NCBI GenBank assembly: GCA_903928895.1
Contig: CAIYSR010000139.1
Coordinates: forward strand, 1 to 64,000
Direction: 5' to 3'
DNA length: 64,000 bases
Source: an uncultured Rhodospirillales bacterium
GTDB taxonomy: Bacteria; Pseudomonadota; Alphaproteobacteria; Acetobacterales; Acetobacteraceae
Below, piece by piece: positions 16,994-25,281 of this stretch. A model generated the notes under the pieces. It was given only the letters and a program-made list of their open reading frames with translations. It was not told the origin of the DNA and did no database searches. Position 1 is the stretch's first letter. Each line of letters starts with the position of its first letter. Position numbers and translations under genes: made by a program.

Positions 16994-17009
16994 TGGCACG
17001 AAAATTGCT
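16994..17009 (+). promoter_or_regulatory. Sigma-54 (-24/-12) promoter of the PEP-CTERM gene
   Basis: TGGCACGAAAATTGCT matches the RpoN consensus TGGCACG-N4-TTGCW, with GG and GC at the required 10-base spacing. Transcription should start near 17021, leaving a leader of about 45 bases with AGGGAGA before ATG 17066. The surrounding region is AT-rich in an otherwise GC-rich window. Confidence 0.8.
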
Positions 17010-17065
17010 TAGGTCCGAACAATCAACGTCGCGGTATTCGTTAAACCAGGGAGACGATTTCACCC

Positions 17066-17764
17066 ATGACGAACCCAGCCTTGACCCTCCTCGGTCGCCT
17101 GGCCGCCGTTGCCGTGCTGGCACTTGTCGCCGTGCCCGCCTCGGCGTCCACGCTGACGCAGAGCTTCACCCTCACCGGGAGCTTCGATGTCAACAGCATC
17201 GCCTTTGGCGCCCCGACCGCGCTGGTGTCGAACTCGTTCTTCGATGTGACCTTCATGCCGTTCGTCGGCAATGGTCTGACCTCGGCGGTCTTCACCTACG
17301 CGGACAGCGCCACCGGCACGATCACCGCCGGGCCTAACGGTGGCGGGACGTTTATCTATTTGTTCTCGAACGCGGTGCTCAATGACACGGGCGTCAACGT
17401 GGCCGGCGTAACTACGGACGGTAGCGGCGGCCCGAACAGTGTGAATTCGTTCTCCATCGGTTTTGCCGACACCTCGCGCGATTTGCTGGACAGCTACAGC
17501 CAGAGCGTCGGCTTCCCCGCGGTGGTCACGGGCTCCAGCCCCCTGCGGTTCACGCAGTATAACCCCGGCGGACCGGTGTTCTCCGCCCAAGGCGCCATCG
17601 GAGTGGCCGATGTGAGTTTCACCCTCACCACGACGGCCTCGCTGGTCTACACCTTCCAGGGAGACGGTGCGCTGCTCAGCCTGGATGTGCCGGAGCCGGC
17701 GTCGATGGCCCTGCTGGCGACCGGTTTGATCGGCGCCGGGATCGCGCGGCGCCGTCGCGCCTGA
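17066..17764 (+). CDS. PEP-CTERM sorting-domain exported protein
   Basis: The 232-residue protein has a Sec signal (about 1-27, ending PASAS) and a beta-rich middle (about 28-205) with many N, T, G and S residues. It ends VPEPASMALLATGLIGAGIA followed by RRRRA, the classic PEP-CTERM tripartite signal: VPEP motif, hydrophobic helix, Arg cluster. Exosortase recognises and removes this signal while exporting the protein to the surface or matrix. No exosortase gene is in the window. It is a single gene behind a sigma-54 promoter, with a terminator after it. Confidence 0.88.
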   Translation: MTNPALTLLGRLAAVAVLALVAVPASASTLTQSFTLTGSFDVNSIAFGAPTALVSNSFFDVTFMPFVGNGLTSAVFTYADSATGTITAGPNGGGTFIYLFSNAVLNDTGVNVAGVTTDGSGGPNSVNSFSIGFADTSRDLLDSYSQSVGFPAVVTGSSPLRFTQYNPGGPVFSAQGAIGVADVSFTLTTTASLVYTFQGDGALLSLDVPEPASMALLATGLIGAGIARRRRA

Positions 17765-17807
17765 TCGCGGCGACCGGGCGGCGTGGGCCGCGCGGACGAA
17801 AAACAGG

Positions 17808-17834
17808 CGGCACCCGGCAGGGTGTCGTTTTTTT
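17808..17834 (+). terminator. Rho-independent terminator of the PEP-CTERM gene
   Basis: CGGCACCC/GGGTGTCG form an 8-base stem around GGCA, followed by seven T residues, starting about 45 bases after the stop codon. Confidence 0.8.
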
Positions 17835-17838
17835 CATG

Positions 17839-17886
17839 CCCTGGAGCAAAATCGGAACTGATAGGCGTTCCGATTTTGCTCCAGGG
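17839..17886. repeat. Perfect 20-bp inverted repeat
   Basis: CCCTGGAGCAAAATCGGAAC is followed by an 8-base spacer and its exact reverse complement. A second, less regular palindrome follows (GCGTGAT at 17899-17905 with ATCACGC at 17936-17942, and CCGACCGGTCGG between them). Together they look like a mosaic REP-type element between two convergent genes, where it could also stop transcription from the right. Confidence 0.75.
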
Positions 17887-17943
17887 CTTTGTTTTGTCGC
17901 GTGATTCACGTTTTCCGACCGGTCGGCCTCAAACGATCACGCT

Positions 17944-18948
17944 CTAGCCGGGCAGAGCGCCGAGAAACGCTGCCAGGACGGGTGCCCATTTGTCGGGGTC
18001 GGCGCCGGAGCCCATGTGGCCGTGCTCGGTGTCGATCTCGTGGTAGGCGGCATCGACGCCGGCCTGGGCCAGCATCGGCATCACCCAGTCGCGCAGCGTG
18101 GGCGGGAAGAGGACGTCGGTGCGGGAGATGACGTAGAGCAGCTTGGCCTTGATGCGGTCGAGCCGGTCGGTGACGTCATAGGTGTTGATGGCGCGGCCGA
18201 GGGCGAGCATGGAATGGGCGTCGAACTCGGCGGCCCAGGCGCGCGCCTGGCGGGTGATTTCGGCTTCGATGGCGGGGCCGTCGAGGCCCTTGGCGCGCAG
18301 GCCTTCCTCGGCGCCGTATTGCTTGAGGGTGGCGATGCGCAGCGTCGTCATGGTCTCGGCGATGCCGCCGGTGGCGTAGTAGTGGCCGCCGTTCCAGTTG
18401 GGGTCGGCGCTGAATTTCGCGACAAGGCCGGCCTCGTCGAAGGGCGCGCGCATTTTCGGCGCGGTTTCAACCGGGACCAGGCCGCGCATGAAATCGGGGA
18501 ATTCGACACCCCAGGTGAAGGCCTGGAAGCCGCCATAGGAATTGCCGATGACGGCGGCGAGGTGTTTGACGCCGAGTCCGTCGAGCATGCGCTTCTGGGC
18601 GGCGACGATGTCGGGCAGGGTGATGCGGGGGAAGTCGGGGCCGTAGGGGCGGCCGGTGTCGAGGTCGAGGCTCGCCGGTGCGGTGGAGCCGTAGGATGAG
18701 CCCAGCATGTTGGAGCTGACGACGAAGAAGCGGTCGGTGTCGATGGGTTTGCCGGGGCCGACGAGCGCGGACCAGCCGCGGTCGGCGACGAACAGGTGGC
18801 TCGAGGTGAAGCCGTGGGTGCACAGGATGGCGTTGCGGCCGTCGGGCGCCAGGGTGCCCCAGGTGGCGTAGGCGAGCTGGGCATTGCGCAGGGTGCCGCC
18901 GAGGCGAAGGGGCAGGTCGCCGATCTGGGCGTGGCGGGTTTCGGTCAT
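17944..18948 (-). CDS. MetX-like alpha/beta hydrolase
   Basis: The 334-residue alpha/beta-hydrolase has nucleophile elbow GNSYGG (Ser137), an acid residue in RTDVLFPP and the catalytic His in EHGHMGSG. The arrangement and the opening AQLAYATWGTLAPDGRNAIL resemble the homoserine O-acetyltransferase superfamily. Length and loops fit the acyltransferase-like hydrolases rather than proven MetX, so the substrate is open. The start at 18948 overlaps the stop of the upstream carboxylesterase gene (ATGA), so the two are co-expressed. Confidence 0.78.
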   Translation of the reverse strand: MTETRHAQIGDLPLRLGGTLRNAQLAYATWGTLAPDGRNAILCTHGFTSSHLFVADRGWSALVGPGKPIDTDRFFVVSSNMLGSSYGSTAPASLDLDTGRPYGPDFPRITLPDIVAAQKRMLDGLGVKHLAAVIGNSYGGFQAFTWGVEFPDFMRGLVPVETAPKMRAPFDEAGLVAKFSADPNWNGGHYYATGGIAETMTTLRIATLKQYGAEEGLRAKGLDGPAIEAEITRQARAWAAEFDAHSMLALGRAINTYDVTDRLDRIKAKLLYVISRTDVLFPPTLRDWVMPMLAQAGVDAAYHEIDTEHGHMGSGADPDKWAPVLAAFLGALPG

Positions 18949-20369
18949 GGCGCGGGTCCTTCGGCGGCGGGTTCGCAGATCTCGTTGAAGCGCATGGTCA
19001 GGCGGTTTGCGTCGTAGCGCGGCCACCCCGGGCCGGGGGCGCCGGTGCGGATGAAGGCGATCCAGTCGGCCCGCATGCGGGCGGAGAGGGCGGCTTCGAG
19101 GTGGCGGTCACCACCTTCGAGCATGCCCGCCCCGGCGAAGGCGTCGAGCGTGCCGAAGGTGAAGGGCAGTTCGGCGCAATGGCAGGCTTTGAAGCGATTG
19201 CCCGACGGCGCGTAGTCGAACCGGTAGGCGAAGGTGGCGCTCGGGAGGGCAGCGGCGAGGCGCCAGGAGGGGTGGATGAAGGTCTCGTCCGAGGCCTGAT
19301 CGGCGAGCCAGTCCATCATCGACCCGGCCGGTCGGCGCGCCCGGTAGTGGGCGAGGCTGGTGCCCAGCCTTGCGGCCGAGCGCTCCGGATCGGGGCTGGC
19401 CATGGCGGGATCGGCCGCAAAGAAGGCATGGACCTCCTCGCGGGTGACGCCGATGAGGGTCTCAAGGCCGGTGGCCGCGGCGGCGATTCGGGCGATCAGG
19501 GCGGCGCCCGGGATCGGCTCGGGCAGGATCGGCATGAACGGTGGCGTGGTCTCGGCGAAGCGGGCAAGGCTGCGGGCCAGCGCGCCCTGGGCCGCGAGCA
19601 GGGTCGGGACCGGGATGTCGCGCATCCGTGCCGCCGCGTCGGCCGCGTCCGGGTCGATGCCGAGGCCGCGCATGAGGGTTTCGGCGCGGCTGGCGGCTTC
19701 GGCGGCGGCCAGCGGGGCGCGGCCGAAGCTGGCGCTTTGCAGGATCATGCGGTGGAAGCGCGGGCGGGCTTCGGGGTCGAGCACCAGGCGGCCGATGGAG
19801 GTGCCGCCGGCGGACTGGCCGGCGAGGGTGACGCAGGCGGGGTCGCCGCCGAAGGCTTCGATATGGGCTTCGATCCAGGCGAGGGCGGCGGCCTGGTCCG
19901 CGGTGCCGAGATTGCCCGGGCTGATGGCGGGGTGGTGGAGGTAGCCAAGCGCGCCGAGCCGGTAGTTGACGCCAACGACGACGAGGTCGCCTTCGCGGGC
20001 CAGGGTGGCGCCGCTGTACCAGTCGAGCGAGCCGGCACCGGACATCCAGGCGCCGCCGTGCAACCAGACCAGGACAGGGCGGCGTTCGGCGTCGGGCGCC
20101 GGGGTCCAGATGGTCAGCGTCAGGCAGTCCTCGGACTGGGGTCGGTCGAAATCGCCCATCGCCGCGCGCAGGCGCGAGGGACCCTGCGGCGCGATCGGGC
20201 CATGGGCGGTGGCATCGCGCAGGCCGGACCACGGAGCGGGCGGACGCGGCGGGGCGAAGCGGAGGTCGCCGATGGGGGGCGCGGCGTAGGGGACGGCGCG
20301 GAAGACGGGAACGCCGGCTTCGATGGTGCCTTGCAGGTCGCCGAGAGAAGTGTGGGCGGTGGGGTTCAT
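18945..20369 (-). CDS. Type B carboxylesterase family protein
   Basis: The 474-residue protein has the hallmarks of the carboxylesterase type B family: SEDCLTLTIWTP (79-90), the oxyanion loop LHGGAW (104-109) and nucleophile elbow GQSAGG (Ser186). It lacks a signal peptide, so it is probably cytoplasmic, hydrolysing esters of small acids. The gene is first in a leftward two-gene operon with the MetX-like hydrolase and is divergent from the PhnD-like gene, sharing a 104-base intergenic region. Confidence 0.85.
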   Translation of the reverse strand: MNPTAHTSLGDLQGTIEAGVPVFRAVPYAAPPIGDLRFAPPRPPAPWSGLRDATAHGPIAPQGPSRLRAAMGDFDRPQSEDCLTLTIWTPAPDAERRPVLVWLHGGAWMSGAGSLDWYSGATLAREGDLVVVGVNYRLGALGYLHHPAISPGNLGTADQAAALAWIEAHIEAFGGDPACVTLAGQSAGGTSIGRLVLDPEARPRFHRMILQSASFGRAPLAAAEAASRAETLMRGLGIDPDAADAAARMRDIPVPTLLAAQGALARSLARFAETTPPFMPILPEPIPGAALIARIAAAATGLETLIGVTREEVHAFFAADPAMASPDPERSAARLGTSLAHYRARRPAGSMMDWLADQASDETFIHPSWRLAAALPSATFAYRFDYAPSGNRFKACHCAELPFTFGTLDAFAGAGMLEGGDRHLEAALSARMRADWIAFIRTGAPGPGWPRYDANRLTMRFNEICEPAAEGPAP

Positions 20370-20473
20370 GGGGTCTCCGAGACACGAGGCTGCATGCTGG
20401 CGGGCGTGGCGTCCACCCCTTCGCGTTCAGGTGGCGGTATGGTCAAATCCCTGGGCAACGCCAGGAACGCCGT

Positions 20474-21286
20474 ATGAGCTTTATCGCCAATGCCCGGATG
20501 TATGCGGTTTCGCCGGAGGCCGAGGCGGCGTGGCGGGAGTTGCTCGGCCATATCGCGGCGGATGCCGGGGTGGAACTGGCGTACGAGGCGTATCCGGCGC
20601 CGCAGCCGTTGGAGGATTTGTGGCGGCGGCCGGATCTGGGCTGCGTGTTCATGTGCGGCTATCCGGTGGCGCTGCGCATCGCCGAGGTGACGCCGCTGGC
20701 CTCGCCGATTCCGGCGGCGGACTGGGCCGGGGGGGAGCCGGTGTACCGGTCCGACCTGATCGTGCGGGCGGACAGCGCGTTCGGGACGCTGGAGGACACG
20801 TTCGGCGGGCGCGCTGGGTGGACGGTGACGCATTCGCATTCCGGGTTCAATGCGTTCCGGCATCACCTGTTGCGCTACCGGACGGCGGTGCGGCCGGTGC
20901 TGTATGGCGAGATGATCGGCGAGCTGGTGACGGCGCGGCGGGTGCTGGATGCGGTGGGTGACGGCACGATCGATGTCGGGCCGCTCGATGCCTACTGGCA
21001 TATGCTGATCGCGAAGTACCGGCCCGAGTTGACCGCGGGCGTGCGGGTGGTGGAGAGCACCGATCTGGCGCCAGCGCCGGCATTTGTCGCCTCCCCTGCC
21101 CTGCCGGCTGGCGCGGTCGACCGGCTGCGCGCGGCGTTTGCCGGGGCGGCGGCGCAGGATTGGTTTGCGCCGCTGGGCGAGGCTCTGTGTCTGGAGGGTT
21201 TCGCCCGGGTGACGCGCGGCGATTTCAATGCGACCTTGCGCTGGCATGCCGCCGCCAAGGCTGCGGCTTATCCTTTTCCCGCATGA
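20474..21286 (+). CDS. PhnD-like substrate-binding-fold protein without signal peptide
   Basis: The 270-residue protein resembles the phosphate/phosphonate ABC binding family (PF12974): CVFMCGYPVALR, VYRSDLIVRADSAFGTLEDT, WTVTHSHSGFNAFRHHLL and DVGPLDAYWHML in the usual order. The N-terminus (MSFIANARMYAVSPEAEAAW) is not a signal peptide, so it is predicted to be cytoplasmic, unlike transporter-bound relatives. AGGAAC precedes ATG 20474. It is followed 7 bases later by the TPP-enzyme gene, suggesting a joint metabolic or sensing role. Confidence 0.75.
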   Translation: MSFIANARMYAVSPEAEAAWRELLGHIAADAGVELAYEAYPAPQPLEDLWRRPDLGCVFMCGYPVALRIAEVTPLASPIPAADWAGGEPVYRSDLIVRADSAFGTLEDTFGGRAGWTVTHSHSGFNAFRHHLLRYRTAVRPVLYGEMIGELVTARRVLDAVGDGTIDVGPLDAYWHMLIAKYRPELTAGVRVVESTDLAPAPAFVASPALPAGAVDRLRAAFAGAAAQDWFAPLGEALCLEGFARVTRGDFNATLRWHAAAKAAAYPFPA

Positions 21287-21293
21287 GAGACGC

Positions 21294-22940
21294 ATGACCG
21301 ACATGATCCGGGGCGCCGATATCGTCGCCCGCACGCTCGATGCCGCTGGCGCGACGGTGGTCTTCACCCTTTCCGGCAACCACATCATGTCGCTGTTCGA
21401 TGCCGCGATCGGGACCAGGCTCGACCTGGTGCATGTGCGCCAGGAGGCGGCGGCCGTGCATATGGCCGACGCCTGGGGGCGGCTGACCGGGCGGCCGGGG
21501 GTGGCGATGGTGACGGGGGGGCCGGGGCACGCGAATGCGGTGCCGGCGCTGTACACGGCGCTGGCGCAGGACAGTCCGGTGGTGCTGATTTCGGGTTGCC
21601 ATGCGACCTGGGAGACGGGGCGGGGCGGGTTCCAGGAATTGGACCAGGCGGCGCTGGCGGCGCCGGTGTGCAAGGCGTCGTGGACGGCCGCGTCGGTGGC
21701 GGGGCTGGGCCAGGATATCGCGCGGGCGTTCCGGATCGCGGCGGCGGGGCGGCCGGGGCCGGTGCATGTGAGCCTGCCCTCCGATCTGCTGGATGCGGAG
21801 ATCGCGGCGGATGCGGTCGACTGGCCGGCGGCGGCGGATTTTGTCGCGCCCGCCATCGGGCTGGCCGAAGCGGCGGCGGCGGCGGTGCTGGGCCTGATCG
21901 CCGGCGCGCGGCGGCCGCTGCTGATCGGCGGGCCGCAGCTGGCGACGCGGCCGGGGCGGGCACTGCTGGCGCGGATCGAGGCGGCGCTGCATGTGCCCGG
22001 ATTGGTGATGGAGAGCCCGCGGACGATCAATGACGCGACCTGGGGGGCGCTGGCGGATGTGTTGCGGCAGGCGGATTTGGTGGTGCTGCTGGGCAAGAAG
22101 CTTGATTTCACCTTGAAGTTCGGCGCTGCGCTGGCGGAGGATTGCCGGGTGGTGGCGCTTTCGCCGGATGCCGAGACGGTGGCGCGGGCGGGCCACGAAC
22201 TCGGCGCGCGGTTGGCCTTCGGCTGCGTCGCGGATACTCATCCAGCGGGTGTGGCGCTGCTGGAGCAGGCGGCGGGGCGCGCGATCGGGTCGGAAGCGTG
22301 GTGTGCGACGGCGAACCGGCTGATGCATGCGCGGCCGGCATCCTGGGCGGGGCTGAAATCGGTCACGCCGGGGAAGCTGCATGGGCTTGAGGTGGCGCTG
22401 GGATTGAAGCCGTTCGTCGATGCCGATCCGGATGCGATCCTGATCTGCGACGGCGGGGAATATGCGCAATGGGCGCAGTCCGTCATCCGCTGCCCACGCC
22501 GGCTGGTCAACGGAGTCGCGGGGGCGATCGGGGTGTCGCTGCCGTTCGCCGTGGCGGCGCGGTTCGTGGAGCCCCGGGCGCCGGTGTTCGCCGTGCTGGG
22601 AGACGGGACGTTCGGATTCCACATGGCGGAGTTCGAGACCGCGGTGCGGCGTGGGACAGCCTTCGTCGCGGTGGTGGGGACGGATGCGCGGTGGAATGCC
22701 GAGCACAATATCCAGCTGCGCGAGTACGGGGCGCAGCGGGCCCATGGCTGCGACTTGATGGAGACGCGGTACGATCTCGTGGTCAGCGCGCTCGGCGGAC
22801 ACGGCGAGCTGGTCGAGCGGGTGGAGGACCTGGCGCCGGCAATCGAGCGGGCGCTGGCGAGCGGCAAGCCGGCCTGCGTGAACGTGATGATCGAGAGCCA
22901 GGCGGCGCCGACGGTGCGGGCGCGCGATCTCGGATTGTAG
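21294..22940 (+). CDS. Thiamine-diphosphate-dependent enzyme (acetolactate synthase-like)
   Basis: The 548-residue protein has the three-domain TPP layout. The N-terminal Pyr domain has the catalytic Glu in VRQEAAAVHMADAWGRLTG and the GGPGHAN loop. The central domain covers about 190-340, and the PP domain holds LGDGTFGFHMAEFET. It is of the IlvB / benzoylformate decarboxylase type and probably decarboxylates or condenses a 2-oxo acid. There is no IlvN regulatory subunit next to it, which speaks against biosynthetic acetolactate synthase. ATG 21294 follows the PhnD-like stop after 7 bases. Confidence 0.82.
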   Translation: MTDMIRGADIVARTLDAAGATVVFTLSGNHIMSLFDAAIGTRLDLVHVRQEAAAVHMADAWGRLTGRPGVAMVTGGPGHANAVPALYTALAQDSPVVLISGCHATWETGRGGFQELDQAALAAPVCKASWTAASVAGLGQDIARAFRIAAAGRPGPVHVSLPSDLLDAEIAADAVDWPAAADFVAPAIGLAEAAAAAVLGLIAGARRPLLIGGPQLATRPGRALLARIEAALHVPGLVMESPRTINDATWGALADVLRQADLVVLLGKKLDFTLKFGAALAEDCRVVALSPDAETVARAGHELGARLAFGCVADTHPAGVALLEQAAGRAIGSEAWCATANRLMHARPASWAGLKSVTPGKLHGLEVALGLKPFVDADPDAILICDGGEYAQWAQSVIRCPRRLVNGVAGAIGVSLPFAVAARFVEPRAPVFAVLGDGTFGFHMAEFETAVRRGTAFVAVVGTDARWNAEHNIQLREYGAQRAHGCDLMETRYDLVVSALGGHGELVERVEDLAPAIERALASGKPACVNVMIESQAAPTVRARDLGL

Positions 22941-22953
22941 GGAGGATATTGCC

Positions 22954-23712
22954 ATGAACTCCATCGCCCCGGACGGCGGCACGCTGCGGGTGGCAACCGA
23001 GTGGGAGCTGCGGCGCGACCTCGCCGCGGTGTTCCGGCTGGCCTACCGGATGCGGATGAATGTCGGCATCGGCAACCACTTCAGCCTGATGCTGCCGGGC
23101 GGGGACGACCGGTTCCTGGTCAACGGGCGCGGCCTGCTGTTCCAGGAGATCACCGCGAGCAACCTCCTGGCGGTCGGCTTCGATGGCACGGTGCATGCGG
23201 GCAAGCACCAAGTGCGTAAGGTGGCATGGAACATCCATGCGCCGATCCACGCGTGCAACCCACAGGCCAAATGCGTGATCCATCTGCATCCGCCGGCGAT
23301 CACGGCCCTGGCCCTGCTGGAGGGCGGGCGGCTGGCCCTGGCGCATCACGACAACCTCATCGTCAACGACCGGGTCGCCTACGACGACGCCATGACCGGC
23401 CCGGCGCTGATGGATGGCGAGGGCGAGCGGCTCGCGGGCGTGCTCGGCGACAAGACCATCATGGTGATGGCCAATCACGGGGTGCTGGCGGTGGGGCCGA
23501 CGGTGGAGGACGCCTTCCACGAGCTCACGGTGGCCGAATGGGCCTGCGAAATGCAGCTCAAGGCGATGGCCACCGGCCAGAAACTGCGCGAGCAGCCGGA
23601 GGCACTGCGCTGGCGGATGACGGGGCGGTGGGGGGATACGCTCGATTCTCGGCTGTATCTCGACGCCTGGCGCCGGGTGCTGGACAAGGAGGAGCCGGAT
23701 TACGCGCAGTGA
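22954..23712 (+). CDS. Class II aldolase/adducin family protein
   Basis: The 252-residue protein has the class II aldolase fold: IGNHFSLMLPGG near the N-terminus, a metal-binding VIHLHPPAITALAL (His pair) and the third histidine in MANHGVLAVGPTVEDAF. Members are zinc-dependent sugar-phosphate aldolases, epimerases or decarboxylases. It is the third gene of the PhnD-like / TPP enzyme / aldolase operon, 13 bases after the TPP gene with GGAGG before the start. The context suggests catabolism of a hydroxy- or oxo-acid. Confidence 0.82.
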   Translation: MNSIAPDGGTLRVATEWELRRDLAAVFRLAYRMRMNVGIGNHFSLMLPGGDDRFLVNGRGLLFQEITASNLLAVGFDGTVHAGKHQVRKVAWNIHAPIHACNPQAKCVIHLHPPAITALALLEGGRLALAHHDNLIVNDRVAYDDAMTGPALMDGEGERLAGVLGDKTIMVMANHGVLAVGPTVEDAFHELTVAEWACEMQLKAMATGQKLREQPEALRWRMTGRWGDTLDSRLYLDAWRRVLDKEEPDYAQ

Positions 23713-23782
23713 GGGGGCTGTTGGCACTGCACCACCACGTGTTCAAGAACGCCGGCTCCTCGGTCGATACGATGCCGCGGGA

Positions 23783-24493
23783 TTATCCGCCGAGATAGGC
23801 GGCGACCACCTTGGGGTTGCTGGCGACATCGGCGGCGGGGCCTTCGAGGACGATGCGGCCGGTCTCCAGCACGTAGGCGTGGTCGGCGACTTCGAGGGCG
23901 GCGGAGGCGTTTTGTTCGACCAGGAGGATCGTGGTGCCCTCGGCCTTCAGCGCCGAGATGATGGCGAAGATTTCGTCGACCAGGATGGGGGCGAGGCCCA
24001 TCGAGGGTTCGTCGAGCAGGAGGAGCCTGGGGGCGCCCATCAGAGCGCGGCCGAAGGCGAGCATCTGCTGTTCGCCGCCGGAGAGCGAGCCGGCGACCTG
24101 ATGGGCGCGTTCGGCGAGGCGAGGGAAGCGGGCGAGGACGCGGTCGCGGCGGCGGGCGGTTTCGGCGGGATCGGTGACGAGCCAGGCGCCGAGGGCGAGG
24201 TTTTCCGCCACCGTCAGTTCGGCGAACACCTGGCGGCCTTCGGGGACCTGGCGCAGGCCCAGGCCGGCGATGCGGTGGGGGCGCAGGCCGGCGATGTCGG
24301 CGCCGTCGAAGACGATGCGGCCGGCGCGGGGGGAGACCAGGCCGGAGAGGGCACGCATGGCGGTGGTCTTGCCGGCGCCGTTGGCGCCGATGAGGCAGAC
24401 GACCTGCCCCTCCTCGACGCGCAGGTCGATGCCTTTGAGGGCCTCGGTGCGGCCGTAGGAGACGGCGAGGCCTTCGACGATGAGGCTGCTCAT
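23783..24493 (-). CDS. livF: Branched-chain amino acid-type ABC transporter ATPase (LivF)
   Basis: The 236-residue ATPase has Walker A GANGAGKTT, signature LSGGEQQMLAFGRALM, Walker B LLLLDEPSMGLAP and the H-loop region, with the LivF-type ending. It powers the LivHM channel together with LivG. The start overlaps the livG stop (ATGA). It is last in the leftward livJHMGF operon. Ligands of this family include branched-chain amino acids, amides and aromatic acids. Confidence 0.9.
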   Translation of the reverse strand: MSSLIVEGLAVSYGRTEALKGIDLRVEEGQVVCLIGANGAGKTTAMRALSGLVSPRAGRIVFDGADIAGLRPHRIAGLGLRQVPEGRQVFAELTVAENLALGAWLVTDPAETARRRDRVLARFPRLAERAHQVAGSLSGGEQQMLAFGRALMGAPRLLLLDEPSMGLAPILVDEIFAIISALKAEGTTILLVEQNASAALEVADHAYVLETGRIVLEGPAADVASNPKVVAAYLGG

Positions 24494-25281
24494 TGGGCGA
24501 CCACCGCGAGGCGGGCGGCGACCTTGGGGCCGAGATAGGCCTCGATGACGCGAGGCTCGCGCCTGACCTCGGCGGGGCTGCCCTCGAAGATGCGGCGGCC
24601 GAAGTTGAGCACGGTGACGCGGTCGGAGAGGTCCATGACGAAGGACATGTCGTGCTCGACCAGCAGGACGGTGGTGCCGGAGCCGCGGATTTTGCGGACG
24701 AGGAGGGCGAGCGCGGCGGTCTCGGCGGGGTTCATGCCGGCGGCGGGTTCGTCGAGCAGGACCAGGCGGGGGGAAGAGGCCAGGGCGCGGGCGATTTCGA
24801 GGCGGCGCTGGTCACCATAGGGAAGGGAGGCCGCGGGGGCGTCGGACTGGGCGCGCAGGCCGACCAAATCGAGCACGTCGAGAGCGCGGGCGATGGCGGC
24901 GCGTTCGGCCCGGCGCAACGCCGGGAGTCCGGCGACGACGGCGCCGATGCCGCCCTTGAAGGAGGGGGCGAGACCGGTCAGCACGTTTTCCAGCACCGTC
25001 ATGCCGCCGAAGATGCGGATGTTCTGGAAGGTGCGGCCCATGCCCAGGGCGGCGCGGCGGAAGGTGGGCGCGGCGGTGATGCTGTGGCCGAGGAAGCTGA
25101 TCTGGCCTTCGCTCGGGGTGACGAGGCCGGAGATGAGGTTGAACAGCGTGGTTTTGCCGGCGCCGTTGGGGCCGATGATGGCGTGAATGGTGCCGGGGGC
25201 GACCGCGAGGTCCACGCTGTCGACGGCAACGAGGCCGGCGTAGCGGCGGGTGAGGCCGGCGAGTTCGAGGAGGACGCTCAT
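24490..25281 (-). CDS. livG: Branched-chain amino acid-type ABC transporter ATPase (LivG)
   Basis: The 263-residue ATPase has GPNGAGKTTLFNLISG (Walker A), LPYGDQRRLEIARALA (signature), LVLLDEPAAGMNP (Walker B) and LVEHDMSFVMDLSDRVTVL (His switch). The long insertion after Walker A (TFQNIRIFGGMTVLENVL) is typical of LivG. The ATG at 25281 is used. Longer in-frame starts translate the livM gene in a wrong frame. It overlaps livM by 4 bases. Confidence 0.9.
   Translation of the reverse strand: MSVLLELAGLTRRYAGLVAVDSVDLAVAPGTIHAIIGPNGAGKTTLFNLISGLVTPSEGQISFLGHSITAAPTFRRAALGMGRTFQNIRIFGGMTVLENVLTGLAPSFKGGIGAVVAGLPALRRAERAAIARALDVLDLVGLRAQSDAPAASLPYGDQRRLEIARALASSPRLVLLDEPAAGMNPAETAALALLVRKIRGSGTTVLLVEHDMSFVMDLSDRVTVLNFGRRIFEGSPAEVRREPRVIEAYLGPKVAARLAVVAQ

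Noticed and set aside
20366-22111. A 581-residue minus-strand frame over the PhnD-like and TPP-enzyme genes
   Set aside because: Arg/Pro/Ser-rich shadow with no domain sequence. The plus-strand genes carry clear motifs.
23712-23730. A third sigma-54-like TGGCAC at about 23719
   Set aside because: TGGCACTGCACCACC lacks the TTGC element at the right distance and lies between convergent genes.
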